Assembly (NCBI GenBank): GCA_023431345.1
Contig: JAEYWK010000060.1
Location: forward strand, 1-21,449
Length of the DNA stretch: 21,449 nt
DNA from: Pseudomonadota bacterium
GTDB taxonomy: Bacteria; Myxococcota_A; Polyangia; Polyangiales; Polyangiaceae
Direction of reading: 5' to 3'
Shown here: positions 14,237 through 21,449 of the stretch, one piece after another
How positions within the stretch are numbered: the first letter of the stretch is position 1
Layout: each line of letters opens with the position of its first letter
Notes under the pieces: model-generated
Told to the model about the DNA's origin: nothing
What the model saw: the letters and a program-made list of their open reading frames with translations, nothing else
Database searches by the model: none
Position numbers and translations under genes: made by a program

Positions 14237-15694
14237 GTGCGTCATTTGGCGGTGATTGGCGGTGCGCTCCTGCTGCTTGGTTGCAAGGCCGAGTCGAGCG
14301 CGCATGCCAGCCCGGCGCCGGCGCGGCCGTCGGCGTCCGTCGTCGCTTCGCCGACCAGCTCCGCCCCGGTCACTTCATTAAGCGCGCAGCCGGGGCGTGC
14401 GAAGGCGCCGAGCTCGGCCGGCGCGCTGGCGCCGCCGATCGCGCCCGCCGCGACCGCGCCGACGAAGGCCAGCAGCGACGGCCCGCGCGTGTACGCTAAG
14501 ACGCGCTTCGTCTGGATTCGCCAAGAGCCGAACGCTTCGACGCAGTGGATCGGCTACCTGTGGACCGGTGAATCCGCCAAGCTCGTGACCGGTAAGCCGG
14601 TGTACGGCCCGGGCTGCATGACCTGGTACGCCGTCGAGCCGCTCGGCTTCGTGTGTGTGGACGGGCTGCGCGCGACCCTCGACGAAAACGACCCGGGCTA
14701 CGTCGCGGTCAAGAAGTACGCGGCCGACCTGAGCTCGGCGTGGCCGCATCGCTATGGCGAAATCACGACCACGATGAAGCGGCGCATCGGGCTCGAGGGG
14801 TCGCCGCTGAGCTTCCCCAACCTGCCGAACAGCGTGCACGACGGGCGCCTGAAGTTGCGCCACGGCTCGACGGTCGCGTTCGTGTCCGAGCTGCGCGTGG
14901 GCGAGCAAGATTACTTGCTCGGCGCCGATCTCTCGTACTTGCGGAAGGAGCAGGTCGCGACGTTCTTTCCACAGTACCAGTTTCAAGGCGTCGCGCTGAC
15001 GAACGAGGTGCGGCTGCCGCTGGCGTTCTTTCGCGGCAAAGATCGGCCGAAGCTGCGGCGAGAGGGCGACGCCTTCGTCGAGACGGGCGAGAAATTCACG
15101 CGACTTTCGCACGTGGCGCTCACGGGCAAGCGCGAGACGATCGGCCGCGAGCGCTACCTCGAGAGCGCAGACGGCAGCTGGATGCGCAGCACGGACGCGG
15201 TCGTACCCGTCGCGAGCGACAAGGCGCCCTGGGGCACCGCCATGCCCAAGGGCCGCGCCACGTGGATCGAGGTGTCGGTCAACGGCGGCTGGTTGATCGC
15301 CTATGAGCACCTGACGCCCGTGTTCACGACGCTGATCTCGCCCGGCCGCGGCGGTGCCGCCAAGCCGAACGAAGATCCCATCCCCGAGGCGCGCACCCCG
15401 CTCGGAGTGTTCCCGATCTCGGGCAAGTTCGCCACCGCCACGATGGAAGCGCCCGGCCACGTGATTCACACCGCGGTGCCGTGGACTCAAAACTTCAGTG
15501 GCCCGCACGCGCTGCACACGGCGTACTGGCACGACGACTGGGGCAGCAACAAGAGCGGCGGCTGCATCAACCTGTCGCCGCTCGACGGCAAGCGGCTCTT
15601 CGAGTGGACGGAGCCCCAGTTGCCCGAAGGCTGGCACGGCGTGCGCTGGTTGCCGTGGCGAGGTCCAGCCACGATCATGGTCGTTCACCGCTGA
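14237..15694 (+). CDS. Lipoprotein L,D-transpeptidase (YkuD domain)
   Basis: The 485-residue product starts at GTG with a compact signal peptide and lipobox LLGC (Cys16), so it should be lipid-anchored in the envelope. A Ser/Pro/Ala-rich linker runs to about residue 82, then an SH3-like region (about 83-140: VYAKTRFVWIRQEPN, GPGCMTWYAVEPLGFVCVDGL). The C-terminal YkuD domain (about 350-480) holds ARTPLGVFPISGKF, HALHTAYWHDDWG and SGGCINLSPLDGKRLFEW, with the catalytic Cys443 and an upstream His. Such enzymes form 3-3 peptidoglycan crosslinks or attach proteins to peptidoglycan. The middle region (140-340) is not assigned. The open frame extends 215 codons upstream of the GTG, but that part is antisense to the DUF1993 gene and has no signal peptide. 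Confidence 0.88.
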   Translation: MRHLAVIGGALLLLGCKAESSAHASPAPARPSASVVASPTSSAPVTSLSAQPGRAKAPSSAGALAPPIAPAATAPTKASSDGPRVYAKTRFVWIRQEPNASTQWIGYLWTGESAKLVTGKPVYGPGCMTWYAVEPLGFVCVDGLRATLDENDPGYVAVKKYAADLSSAWPHRYGEITTTMKRRIGLEGSPLSFPNLPNSVHDGRLKLRHGSTVAFVSELRVGEQDYLLGADLSYLRKEQVATFFPQYQFQGVALTNEVRLPLAFFRGKDRPKLRREGDAFVETGEKFTRLSHVALTGKRETIGRERYLESADGSWMRSTDAVVPVASDKAPWGTAMPKGRATWIEVSVNGGWLIAYEHLTPVFTTLISPGRGGAAKPNEDPIPEARTPLGVFPISGKFATATMEAPGHVIHTAVPWTQNFSGPHALHTAYWHDDWGSNKSGGCINLSPLDGKRLFEWTEPQLPEGWHGVRWLPWRGPATIMVVHR

Positions 15695-15759
15695 ACGCGG
15701 CGGCCGCTGCTCGCCAAGCGTCAACTCGTGCCAGCAGCTTCGCTAAAGGCCCTTAACCT

Positions 15760-17748
15760 TCAGCCCAGCACGCTCTTCCGCAGCGCAGCTAGCTCGCGCG
15801 CGTAGCCACCCGACAGGATCGGAAAGCGGCACCACGTCTTCGGATCCAGGTTCTCGTCGTCGAGGTGGAACGAGGGCGCGTAGCGCTCGCGCTTCCATTG
15901 ATTGCGCGCGAACAGCCGAAAGAAGCGCTCGATCCAGGCCACGAGCGCCGCCGCGTCGTGCTGCGGAAAGAGCACCTGCATCAGCTCGTAAACCTCGAGC
16001 GGCCCGCGCTTGTCGCGGATTGCGGCGCGCTCGATGGCGTCGAGCAAATCGTAGGGCATCAGGTCGCCTTCGTCGGTTTGCTGCTCGGAGGGCGGGCGCA
16101 GCTCGGCGGTCGGGGCCTGAACGTTGACGGCCGAGAGCGCCGGTAGCGGCCCTACCCCCTCAGGGCCGTGCTGCTCCATCCACACCAGCCAGCGGCGCAG
16201 ATAGGCTTTGTCGATGCCAGCGATAGGCGCGAGCCCACCCGCCGTGTCGCCGTCCATGGTCGCGTAGCCGACCGCCGCCTCCGAGCGGTTGCTGGTCGAT
16301 AGCAGCAGCGCTCCCGTCAGGTTGGCGAGCAGCCAAACGCTCGGCGCGCGCGTGCGTGCCTGGATGTTCTGCAGCGCGATGTCGTCGGTTTCCCAGCTCA
16401 GCCGGCGACCGATCGCCTCCTCGATCAGGGCGACGTAGCCTCGAGCCTGCGCGTCGACGTCGAGCTCCAGGTGACGCGCGCCTACGCCCTCGGCTACGGC
16501 CCGCGCCGCGCTTCGTGTCACCGCGCCGCTGTGCTGCGTGGATTGGTACGCGGTCGTCAGCAGCGCCTTCACGACGTCGCGCGGAGTGGCGGCGTGCTCG
16601 ACGCCCGGCACGTAAGCCAGCAGCTGCTTCAAGCCGTCGAAGCCGAGATCGGCGGCGGCAAAGTCGACCATGCGCGCGCACGCGCAGGCGACGGCCGCCG
16701 AGTCGGCGCCGCCGGAGAGCGAGACCACGAAGCCGCGCGAGGCCGTCTTGCGCATGTAATCGAACAGCCCCAGCGACAGCGCGCGCGCTAGCTCCTCTTC
16801 CTTGATGTGCTCGCCCTCTTCCCACCCCCGCGCCTGCGACTGCGGCCGCGCAGGCGCGAGCTTCGGGTAGCTGAACGGCGCCGAGACGACGCTGCCGGGC
16901 GGCGCATCGACGCTCGTGACGCTGCCCGAGCGCCAGCCGTGACGAGTGCGAGACAGCTCGATGTCGACGACCGCGGCCGTGAGCTCGCCTTCGCTGAACG
17001 CGAAGCGACGCGCCTCCGCCACCAGCGCGCCGTCGCTGGCCACGATCGCGTCGCCGTCGTAAATCGCGCGCCCCGCCTCATTTCCCAGCAGATTCGCGTA
17101 CAGGTAGCTCACGCCGAACGCGCGTGAGCCCTCGAGCACCAAACGCCGACGCACCGCGTGCTTACCGAACGCAAAGTGGCTGGCGGAGGGATTCAGGATC
17201 AGATCCACCGCCGACAGGGTGAGCTCTGCGCCGCGTCGATCCGCCATCCAAGCGTCTTCGCAGATTTCGAAGCCGATGCGCACTCCGCCGCAGTCGAACA
17301 CGAGGTCCCCGAGGGGTAAGGTTTGCCCCAAGACCTGGGTAACGGTGCGCGCGCCCGCAGGCCACGGCTTGAACCAGCGCGGTTCGTAGTGGATGCCGTC
17401 ACCGGCCAGCGCACGCTTGGCGACGAAGCCCTGTAGCGCGCCGTCAACGACCAAGCCGCACGCGTTGTAAACGCCCTTCTGGTGCGCCAGCGGCAGGCCG
17501 AAGCACACGATGAGACCGCGCGTCTCCGGCACCAGCGCGCCCAGCACCTCGACCGCGGTGGCGCGCACGGCCGGCGACAAGAAAGCATCCTCGCAGCCGT
17601 AGCCGCTGATGCACAGCTCCGGCAGGCAAAGCACGCTCACACCCTCGCTCCGCGCCCTCGCCAGCATCTGGCGGATACGACGTTCGTTGCCGTCCCAATC
17701 GAGCGGGGTTTGATTGAGCGTCGCGGCCGCGACTTTCACGAGCTGCAT
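15760..17748 (-). CDS. nadE: Glutamine-dependent NAD+ synthetase
   Basis: The 662-residue product makes NAD+ from deamido-NAD+ and ATP, with ammonia from glutamine. The N-terminal carbon-nitrogen hydrolase (glutaminase) domain has the Glu-Lys-Cys triad: Glu44 in LPELCISGYG, Lys111 in FVAKRAL and Cys163 in FEICEDAW. The C-terminal synthetase domain has the PP-loop SGGADS (345-350), then NIQARTRA, LSTSNRSEAAVGYATMDGDTAGGLAPIAGI and the terminal FHLDDENLDPKTWCRFPILSGGY. Length and architecture fit the long, glutaminase-fused form. The ATG at 17748 begins the domain. It is transcribed alone, convergent with the L,D-transpeptidase gene and divergent from the next operon. Confidence 0.95.
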   Translation of the reverse strand: MQLVKVAAATLNQTPLDWDGNERRIRQMLARARSEGVSVLCLPELCISGYGCEDAFLSPAVRATAVEVLGALVPETRGLIVCFGLPLAHQKGVYNACGLVVDGALQGFVAKRALAGDGIHYEPRWFKPWPAGARTVTQVLGQTLPLGDLVFDCGGVRIGFEICEDAWMADRRGAELTLSAVDLILNPSASHFAFGKHAVRRRLVLEGSRAFGVSYLYANLLGNEAGRAIYDGDAIVASDGALVAEARRFAFSEGELTAAVVDIELSRTRHGWRSGSVTSVDAPPGSVVSAPFSYPKLAPARPQSQARGWEEGEHIKEEELARALSLGLFDYMRKTASRGFVVSLSGGADSAAVACACARMVDFAAADLGFDGLKQLLAYVPGVEHAATPRDVVKALLTTAYQSTQHSGAVTRSAARAVAEGVGARHLELDVDAQARGYVALIEEAIGRRLSWETDDIALQNIQARTRAPSVWLLANLTGALLLSTSNRSEAAVGYATMDGDTAGGLAPIAGIDKAYLRRWLVWMEQHGPEGVGPLPALSAVNVQAPTAELRPPSEQQTDEGDLMPYDLLDAIERAAIRDKRGPLEVYELMQVLFPQHDAAALVAWIERFFRLFARNQWKRERYAPSFHLDDENLDPKTWCRFPILSGGYARELAALRKSVLG

Positions 17749-17833
17749 GAGCCAGCCCAGTCTAGCTCAGCCGCTTTAGCTTTGAAATCATTGCACTTTC
17801 CTGCCGAAACCTGCTTCCAAGCCGATCGCATCT
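17749..17833. promoter_or_regulatory. Divergent promoter region (nadE / three-gene operon)
   Basis: An 85-base gap between divergent starts, noticeably AT-richer (about 17770-17800) than its surroundings, which fits promoters for both sides. Any -35/-10 assignment by eye would be weak. Confidence 0.35.
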
Positions 17834-18160
17834 ATGCTGCCCGGCGATATGGCCGAAGCAGTCGTCGTCGTTTCCAAGTCGAGCCCGCTCCGGCGGCGCG
17901 CCGTCGAAGCCTCGCTGGGGCTACTCGCAGGCATCGTGATCGCTTGCTTGAATGGCCCCTGGCTCTTGAGCCTGCTCTACACGCCGCCGAGCGGAGACGC
18001 GCTGTCGTGCGGGCCGACCGTGAACAACGCCCTCGCGTACTTCGTCAAGCTGCAGCTGGTGTCGGGGGCGATCGGGGGAGCGCTGCTCTTGCTCGCGTCG
18101 TTCCTCGTCCGTCGCCTGCTGCGTCAGCGACGCGAGGCGCGCTCGGCGCCAGCGCCATGA
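17834..18160 (+). CDS. Small two-helix membrane protein, unknown function
   Basis: The 108-residue product has two hydrophobic segments (about 26-49 and 71-92) separated by a short polar loop with a Cys at 59, and an Arg-rich C-terminus (RRLLRQRREAR) that should stay in the cytoplasm. I do not recognise the family. The start may be the ATG at 17834 or the in-frame ATG at 17849; neither has a clear ribosome binding site. Its TGA overlaps the next gene's ATG (ATGA), so the two are translationally coupled, which supports it as real. Confidence 0.65.
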   Translation: MLPGDMAEAVVVVSKSSPLRRRAVEASLGLLAGIVIACLNGPWLLSLLYTPPSGDALSCGPTVNNALAYFVKLQLVSGAIGGALLLLASFLVRRLLRQRREARSAPAP

Positions 18161-19125
18161 AGGCTTGGGCGCTCACGGCGGCGCTCGCCGCCATTTGCGG
18201 AGCCGGCGTGGGCGCGGTCGCGATCAGCGCGCACCTGCAGACCAGCTCAGAGAGCTTGACCCATGCCCTGGCGGCGGCCGAGCGCGACCGTGCTCCGAGA
18301 GCGCGAGCGTCGTCGTCGCCCTCCCCCTCCCCCGCGAAGAGCGCGGCGAGCGTCGCTCCGGCTCCGACTCGTGAAGCCGCGTCGACAGCCCCGCCCGCTT
18401 CGCTCCGCTTCGAGCAAACACGCACCGTAAACGGCGCGCCCGTCTACGTCCCCGCCCAGTGCAGCGGCCCCTATGACGTCATCCTGCATTTCCACGGCGC
18501 GCACCCGTACGTGCGCGAGCTCGCGGAGAAGTCAGGCATCCCCGCGGTGGTCGCGGTCTTCAACGCCGGCAATGGCGCGGAAAAGTACGCGCAGGCCTAC
18601 CACGCGGGCGGCGCCCTGAGCTCGCTCCTCCGCCAAGTATCGATGGCGGCCGCTCCGCTCTGCTCAGGCCCCGACGCCCAACCGCGCCGCGTCGCGCTCA
18701 GCGCCTGGAGCGCTGGCTACGGCGGCGTCGAGAGGCTGCTGTCTCGGGCGGAAGACCGCGCGCGTGTCGACGCGGTGCTGCTCGCGGACGGGCTGCACGC
18801 CCCCTTCATGGATCCCTACAAGCGCACCTTCGCCCCCAACGCGCTGCAGTCTTTCCGCGAGCTAGGGCAGCTCGCCAAGCAAGGCGAGAAGCTCTTCGCC
18901 ATCACGCACTCCAGCATCATGACCGATGGCTATGCGAGCACGACGGAGTGCTCGAAGCTGCTGCTCGAAGCCCTCGGCGTACCGACCGAGGGTGCGCTGG
19001 TGAGCGGCAAGGCTGGCCATTTCTCGATCGAGGGCGCGACCGGCGACGACAAGGCCGCGCACGTCGCGCAGTTCCGCCAGATGGACGCCACGCTGCTCGC
19101 CAAGCTGCGCGCACGGTGGCAGTGA
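18157..19125 (+). CDS. Membrane-anchored alpha/beta-hydrolase-like protein
   Basis: The 322-residue product begins with an uncleaved-looking signal anchor (about 4-27), then a Ser/Pro/Ala-rich linker to about residue 82, placing the rest outside the inner membrane. The globular part reads like an alpha/beta hydrolase: VILHFHGAH (108-116) as strand plus oxyanion region, ALSAWSAGYGG (180-190) as a nucleophile elbow with Ser185 but Ala instead of the first Gly of GxSxG, VLLADGLH (208-214), and a late GHFSIEG (287-293) as a possible catalytic His. The substrate is unknown. The ATG overlaps the upstream TGA, and its own TGA overlaps the next gene's GTG. The longer frame back to 17482 is antisense to nadE and was discarded. 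Confidence 0.75.
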   Translation: MKAWALTAALAAICGAGVGAVAISAHLQTSSESLTHALAAAERDRAPRARASSSPSPSPAKSAASVAPAPTREAASTAPPASLRFEQTRTVNGAPVYVPAQCSGPYDVILHFHGAHPYVRELAEKSGIPAVVAVFNAGNGAEKYAQAYHAGGALSSLLRQVSMAAAPLCSGPDAQPRRVALSAWSAGYGGVERLLSRAEDRARVDAVLLADGLHAPFMDPYKRTFAPNALQSFRELGQLAKQGEKLFAITHSSIMTDGYASTTECSKLLLEALGVPTEGALVSGKAGHFSIEGATGDDKAAHVAQFRQMDATLLAKLRARWQ

Positions 19126-19574
19126 CGCCCGCGTTCAGCTATGCGTCGGCGCAGCTCGAAGATCTCGACGAGCTCGTCGCGCTTCGCATCGAAGCCATGC
19201 GCGAGAGCCTGGAGCGAATCGGGCGCTTCGACCCCGCCCGAGCTCGAGAGCGCTTCGTGGCCGGCTTCGAGCCAGGCTGCACTCGCTTCATCGTCGTTCG
19301 AGGCGAGCGCGTCGGGTTCGTGGTCGTGAAAGACACGGAGACAGGGGTGCTGCTGGATCACCTCTACCTGCGCCCGTCAGCGCAGGGCGTGGGGCTCGGC
19401 GGCGCCGTGCTGCGTGACGTGATCGAGGCTGCCGAGCAGGGTGGCTCGACGCTTCACGTCGGCGCGCTTCGCGGAAGCTCGGCCAATCGCTTTTACCGAC
19501 GCTACGGCTTTGAAGCGGTGAGCGAGAGCGACTGGGACATCTATTACCGGCGCATCAGCGAGAGCGCGCAGTAG
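19122..19574 (+). CDS. GNAT-family N-acetyltransferase
   Basis: The 150-residue product is a compact GNAT domain. The acetyl-CoA loop is QGVGLGG (88-94) after the strand LLDHLYLRP, and the C-terminal motif is SSANRFYRRYGFEAVSE (119-135). The substrate cannot be told. The GTG start overlaps the TGA of the hydrolase-like gene (GTGA), implying coupling in a three-gene operon. Its TAG directly abuts the stop of the convergent receiver gene, with no base between. Confidence 0.88.
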   Translation: MTPAFSYASAQLEDLDELVALRIEAMRESLERIGRFDPARARERFVAGFEPGCTRFIVVRGERVGFVVVKDTETGVLLDHLYLRPSAQGVGLGGAVLRDVIEAAEQGGSTLHVGALRGSSANRFYRRYGFEAVSESDWDIYYRRISESAQ

Positions 19575-20450
19575 TCAAGAGCGCGCCCTGCTGCGCGAGA
19601 GCGAGGGCGCTCCGCCCAGGCACGCGCGCACGGCCGCGAGTAGCTTCTCCGGGTCCACCGGCTTCTGCAGCACGGGCCCGGTGAAGCGCGCGAGGAAGCC
19701 GGCCACGGCCCGCATGTTGGCGGCGCCGGTGGCGAACGCGAAGCGGCCCTGGTAGCTCGGATCGAGCTTCACGGCGTGTTCGTACACTTCCATGCCCGAG
19801 GTATCGGGCAAGACGATGTCGCAGATCACCGCCGTCGGCGGCTTTTCGGACGACAGCCGCCGCAGCGCTTGCCCGCCCGAGAGGGCAAACTCGATCGAGA
19901 ATGCGTCGCTGCTCAGGTGACGGCGGTAGCCAGACAGAACGCTCATATCGTCGTCGACCAGCAGCAGCGTCGGCACGGCGCCAGCGGCGACGATGCGGGT
20001 GCCGCTGGGACGGCCGTCGTCGCTCACCGGCAGAGCGGCGCGCATGTGGCCGCTGCTCAGCGCGCCCGGCCCGCCACGCTTCAACCAACGGTTGAGGTCG
20101 CGCACGAAGCCGTACGTGTCGCCTGTCTTCTGAATGAAGCCGTGCGCCCCCGCCGCGGCCGCTTTGGCGCGCAGCGCGTCGGCAGACAAGCTCGAGTACA
20201 GCAGGATGACCGTTTCGCGGGTCGGCTGGGCCTTGGCGAGCACGCCCGCGACGGTGTCGCCAGCGAGCCCGGGCATGTTGACGTCCATCAGCACCAGGTC
20301 GGGCTTCTCGTGCAAGATCAGCGCGACGCAGCCGCCCGGTCGATCATGCGTAACGACGTCGAAGCCTGCCCCTTCGAGCGCACCACGGGTGAACTCGAGG
20401 ACGACCTCGCTGTCGTCGATGACTACGACCTTCGGCTTGCGAACCGACAC
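19575..20450 (-). CDS. Response regulator with two receiver domains and no output domain
   Basis: The 291-residue product holds two CheY-like receivers. The first (about 7-125) has VVVIDDSE, phospho-acceptor Asp56 in VLMDVNMPG and Lys108 in FIQKTGD. The second (about 159-280) has LLLVDDD, Asp211 in VICDIVLPD, Thr241 and Lys263 in LQKPVD. Both acidic pockets look complete. A linker of about 35 residues joins them, and the tail after the second receiver is short and basic, so there is no DNA-binding or enzymatic output: it probably acts as a phosphorelay or protein-binding switch. The GTG at 20450 has AAGG just upstream and begins right before the domain; the GTG at 20483 would add a basic MGRRRRGKGKA leader. 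No histidine kinase is in the window. Confidence 0.88.
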   Translation of the reverse strand: MSVRKPKVVVIDDSEVVLEFTRGALEGAGFDVVTHDRPGGCVALILHEKPDLVLMDVNMPGLAGDTVAGVLAKAQPTRETVILLYSSLSADALRAKAAAAGAHGFIQKTGDTYGFVRDLNRWLKRGGPGALSSGHMRAALPVSDDGRPSGTRIVAAGAVPTLLLVDDDMSVLSGYRRHLSSDAFSIEFALSGGQALRRLSSEKPPTAVICDIVLPDTSGMEVYEHAVKLDPSYQGRFAFATGAANMRAVAGFLARFTGPVLQKPVDPEKLLAAVRACLGGAPSLSRSRARS

Positions 20451-20483
20451 TGCCTTGCCCTTACCCCGCCTACGTCGCCCCAC

Positions 20484-20668
20484 GCGCCGAAGTTAAGTCG
20501 CGCTCCGGCCACCCGCACCCTTTGCGCTGTGGCGCCCTGTCGCACCTCCATCGCGCCAAAGCCCCTGGTCGTCGCGCTGAGCCACACCAACGTCGTGGCC
20601 CTGCCCAGCGTCAGCGCAGCCGAGACGGCGGGATCGACGTGGCCACGCTCGAGCCCTAAGCTCCCCGC
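20484..20668. promoter_or_regulatory. Divergent region with a 10-bp palindrome
   Basis: A gap of about 185 bases separates the receiver gene (-) from the MMACHC-like gene (+). It includes the perfect palindrome CGTGGCCACG at 20638-20647, about 21 bases upstream of the GTG at 20669, plus GCCAC/GTGGC arms at about 20581-20599. These could be operator or RNA-structure elements; no clear promoter boxes are seen. Confidence 0.35.
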
Positions 20669-21376
20669 GTGACCAGCGGTGAATGGCAACCTATCGTCGA
20701 GCAGCTCACGGCGGCTTGCGTGGAGGCGGGCTTCGACCTGGTGCAGCCGCTGGCGGTCGCTGCATACAACGCGACTGCCCACAGCGAGCATCGACTACCC
20801 GACTTCGGCCGCAGCGCGGCGCTCGGCGTCGTGATCGGCAACACGCGTGCGCTCTGGCCGCGCTTCGTGCGAGCCTGGGAGAATGACCCCGACCTGCGCC
20901 AGGAGCCGCACCCGCTCGACGCTTACGTGAGCCGTAGCCTGCCGAGCCTCGTCGCCAGCGTCACGAACGAGCGCGCCGAGCTCGTCTTTTCACACGTCAC
21001 GCGCCCGCGCGCCTTCCCGATCCAGCGAGCCGCAGAGGCGGCAGGGCTCGCCGCCATTTCCCCGAGTCATCTCGCGATCCACCGCGACCACGGGCCCTGG
21101 ATCGCGATCCGCGCCGTCGTCGTCATCGACGTGGAGGGGCCGCGCGACACCCCGCCAGCACCTCGACCTTGTGACACGTGCGCCGCGCCGTGCGTCCCCG
21201 CGCTGGAGCACGCGCTCGCCGTCTCCGGCCCCGCTCTCAACGGAGCCAGCATCTCCGCCAACGCCGCCGCCTGGATCGCCATCCGCGACGCCTGCCCCAT
21301 CGGCCACCCCTCGCGCTACAGCCCCCCGCAGCTCGCCCACCACTACGGCCTCCGCACCCTACCCCCCAACCTCTAG
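20669..21376 (+). CDS. MMACHC/CblC-like cobalamin-processing protein
   Basis: The 235-residue product resembles the MMACHC (CblC) family, which removes the upper ligand of cobalamin. From memory of human MMACHC, these segments line up: GFDLVQPLAVAAYN with its GFEVYPFQVAWYN; SHVTRPRAFPIQRAA (108-122) with VHPNRRPKILAQTAA, including the cobalamin-facing His (here His109); and HRDHGPWIAIRAVVVI (138-153) with HPRFGGWFAIRGVVLL. IGNTRALWPRF and HPLDAYV also fit bacterial members. A cysteine cluster PCDTCAAPC (167-175) may bind metal or act in redox. The start is GTG, and no other B12 gene is nearby. A QueG-like relative is possible but less likely, since no Fe-S cluster motif set is present. Confidence 0.72.
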   Translation: MTSGEWQPIVEQLTAACVEAGFDLVQPLAVAAYNATAHSEHRLPDFGRSAALGVVIGNTRALWPRFVRAWENDPDLRQEPHPLDAYVSRSLPSLVASVTNERAELVFSHVTRPRAFPIQRAAEAAGLAAISPSHLAIHRDHGPWIAIRAVVVIDVEGPRDTPPAPRPCDTCAAPCVPALEHALAVSGPALNGASISANAAAWIAIRDACPIGHPSRYSPPQLAHHYGLRTLPPNL

Positions 21377-21378
21377 AA

Positions 21379-21418
21379 CGCCGAACGGTCTGTCGTTGCC
21401 CCAGCAAACCGTTCGGCG
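21379..21418. repeat. Right copy of the end repeat, within an 11-bp hairpin
   Basis: CGCCGAACGGT (21379-21389) and ACCGTTCGGCG (21408-21418) are perfect inverted arms around an 18-base loop, which itself holds TTGC-CCCA-GCAA. Bases 21393-21413 are identical to 182-202. It begins 2 bases after the stop of the MMACHC-like gene, so it may double as a transcription terminator, though no T-tract follows. Confidence 0.65.
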
Positions 21419-21422
21419 CTCG

Positions 21423-21449
21423 TGGGGGGGCGGGGGCGGGGGGGGGGGG
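21423..21449. other. Poly-G contig end, likely artefact
   Basis: The last 27 bases are G apart from two C. Such runs are typical of no-signal calls in two-colour short-read sequencing, or of an assembly broken at a homopolymer. No biological feature is claimed here. Confidence 0.6.

Noticed and set aside
14378..15724. Minus-strand frame (448 codons) opposite the L,D-transpeptidase gene
   Set aside because: No motifs; the plus strand has a lipoprotein signal and the YkuD active site.
15706..15738. GCTGCT/AGCAGC inverted repeat between the L,D-transpeptidase and nadE genes
   Set aside because: Only 6 bp with a 21-base loop and no T-tract; too weak to call a terminator.

Overview
The window is GC-rich, densely packed bacterial DNA with no rRNA, tRNA, CRISPR array, insertion sequence or phage gene that I can see. 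Gene content (a tandem pair of cyanophycin-synthetase-type genes, many one-component signalling proteins, Ser/Pro/Ala-rich lipoproteins, PP2C and SpoIIE phosphatases, a stand-alone double-receiver protein) suggests a Myxococcota/Polyangia-like or other deltaproteobacterial-grade genome. This placement is inference, not proof. The right end runs into a poly-G stretch, so the window is probably a whole assembly contig rather than a cut from a longer one.

Layout. 1-223: possible 3' end of an upstream gene, a perfect hairpin, and one copy of a short repeat that recurs at the right end. 224-4996 (+): two tandem cyanophycin synthetase paralogues. The first keeps the N domain with an HxxEH metal-site motif but has a dead, truncated Mur-ligase half. 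The second has lost that part of the N domain but keeps a complete ATP-grasp and Mur-ligase machinery. 5029-6243 (-): patatin-like lipase. 6349-8888 (+): PP2C phosphatase, overlapping truD (TTG start), then a TerB-like protein. 8956-9816 (+): extensin-like/M15 lipoprotein. 9825-14086 (-): a four-gene run, DUF1993 protein -> LacI-type sensor fused to a SpoIIE phosphatase -> mutH (GTGA overlap) -> msrC. 14237-15694 (+): lipoprotein L,D-transpeptidase. 15760-17748 (-): glutamine-dependent NAD+ synthetase. 17834-19574 (+): three genes with 4-base overlaps (small membrane protein, anchored alpha/beta-hydrolase-like protein, GNAT acetyltransferase). 19575-20450 (-): double receiver protein, abutting the GNAT gene with zero spacing. 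20669-21376 (+): MMACHC/CblC-like cobalamin-processing protein, followed by a hairpin that contains the second copy of the end repeat.

Themes. The most interesting unit is the cyanophycin pair, whose two members have lost complementary parts and could form a two-protein system in which one makes primers and the other polymerises. The second is the mutH-containing operon: MutH is mainly known from Dam-using Gammaproteobacteria, and here it is translationally coupled to a sensor-phosphatase and followed by a methionine sulfoxide reductase. Several envelope functions (two lipoprotein peptidoglycan enzymes, an anchored hydrolase) lie among housekeeping genes (truD, nadE).
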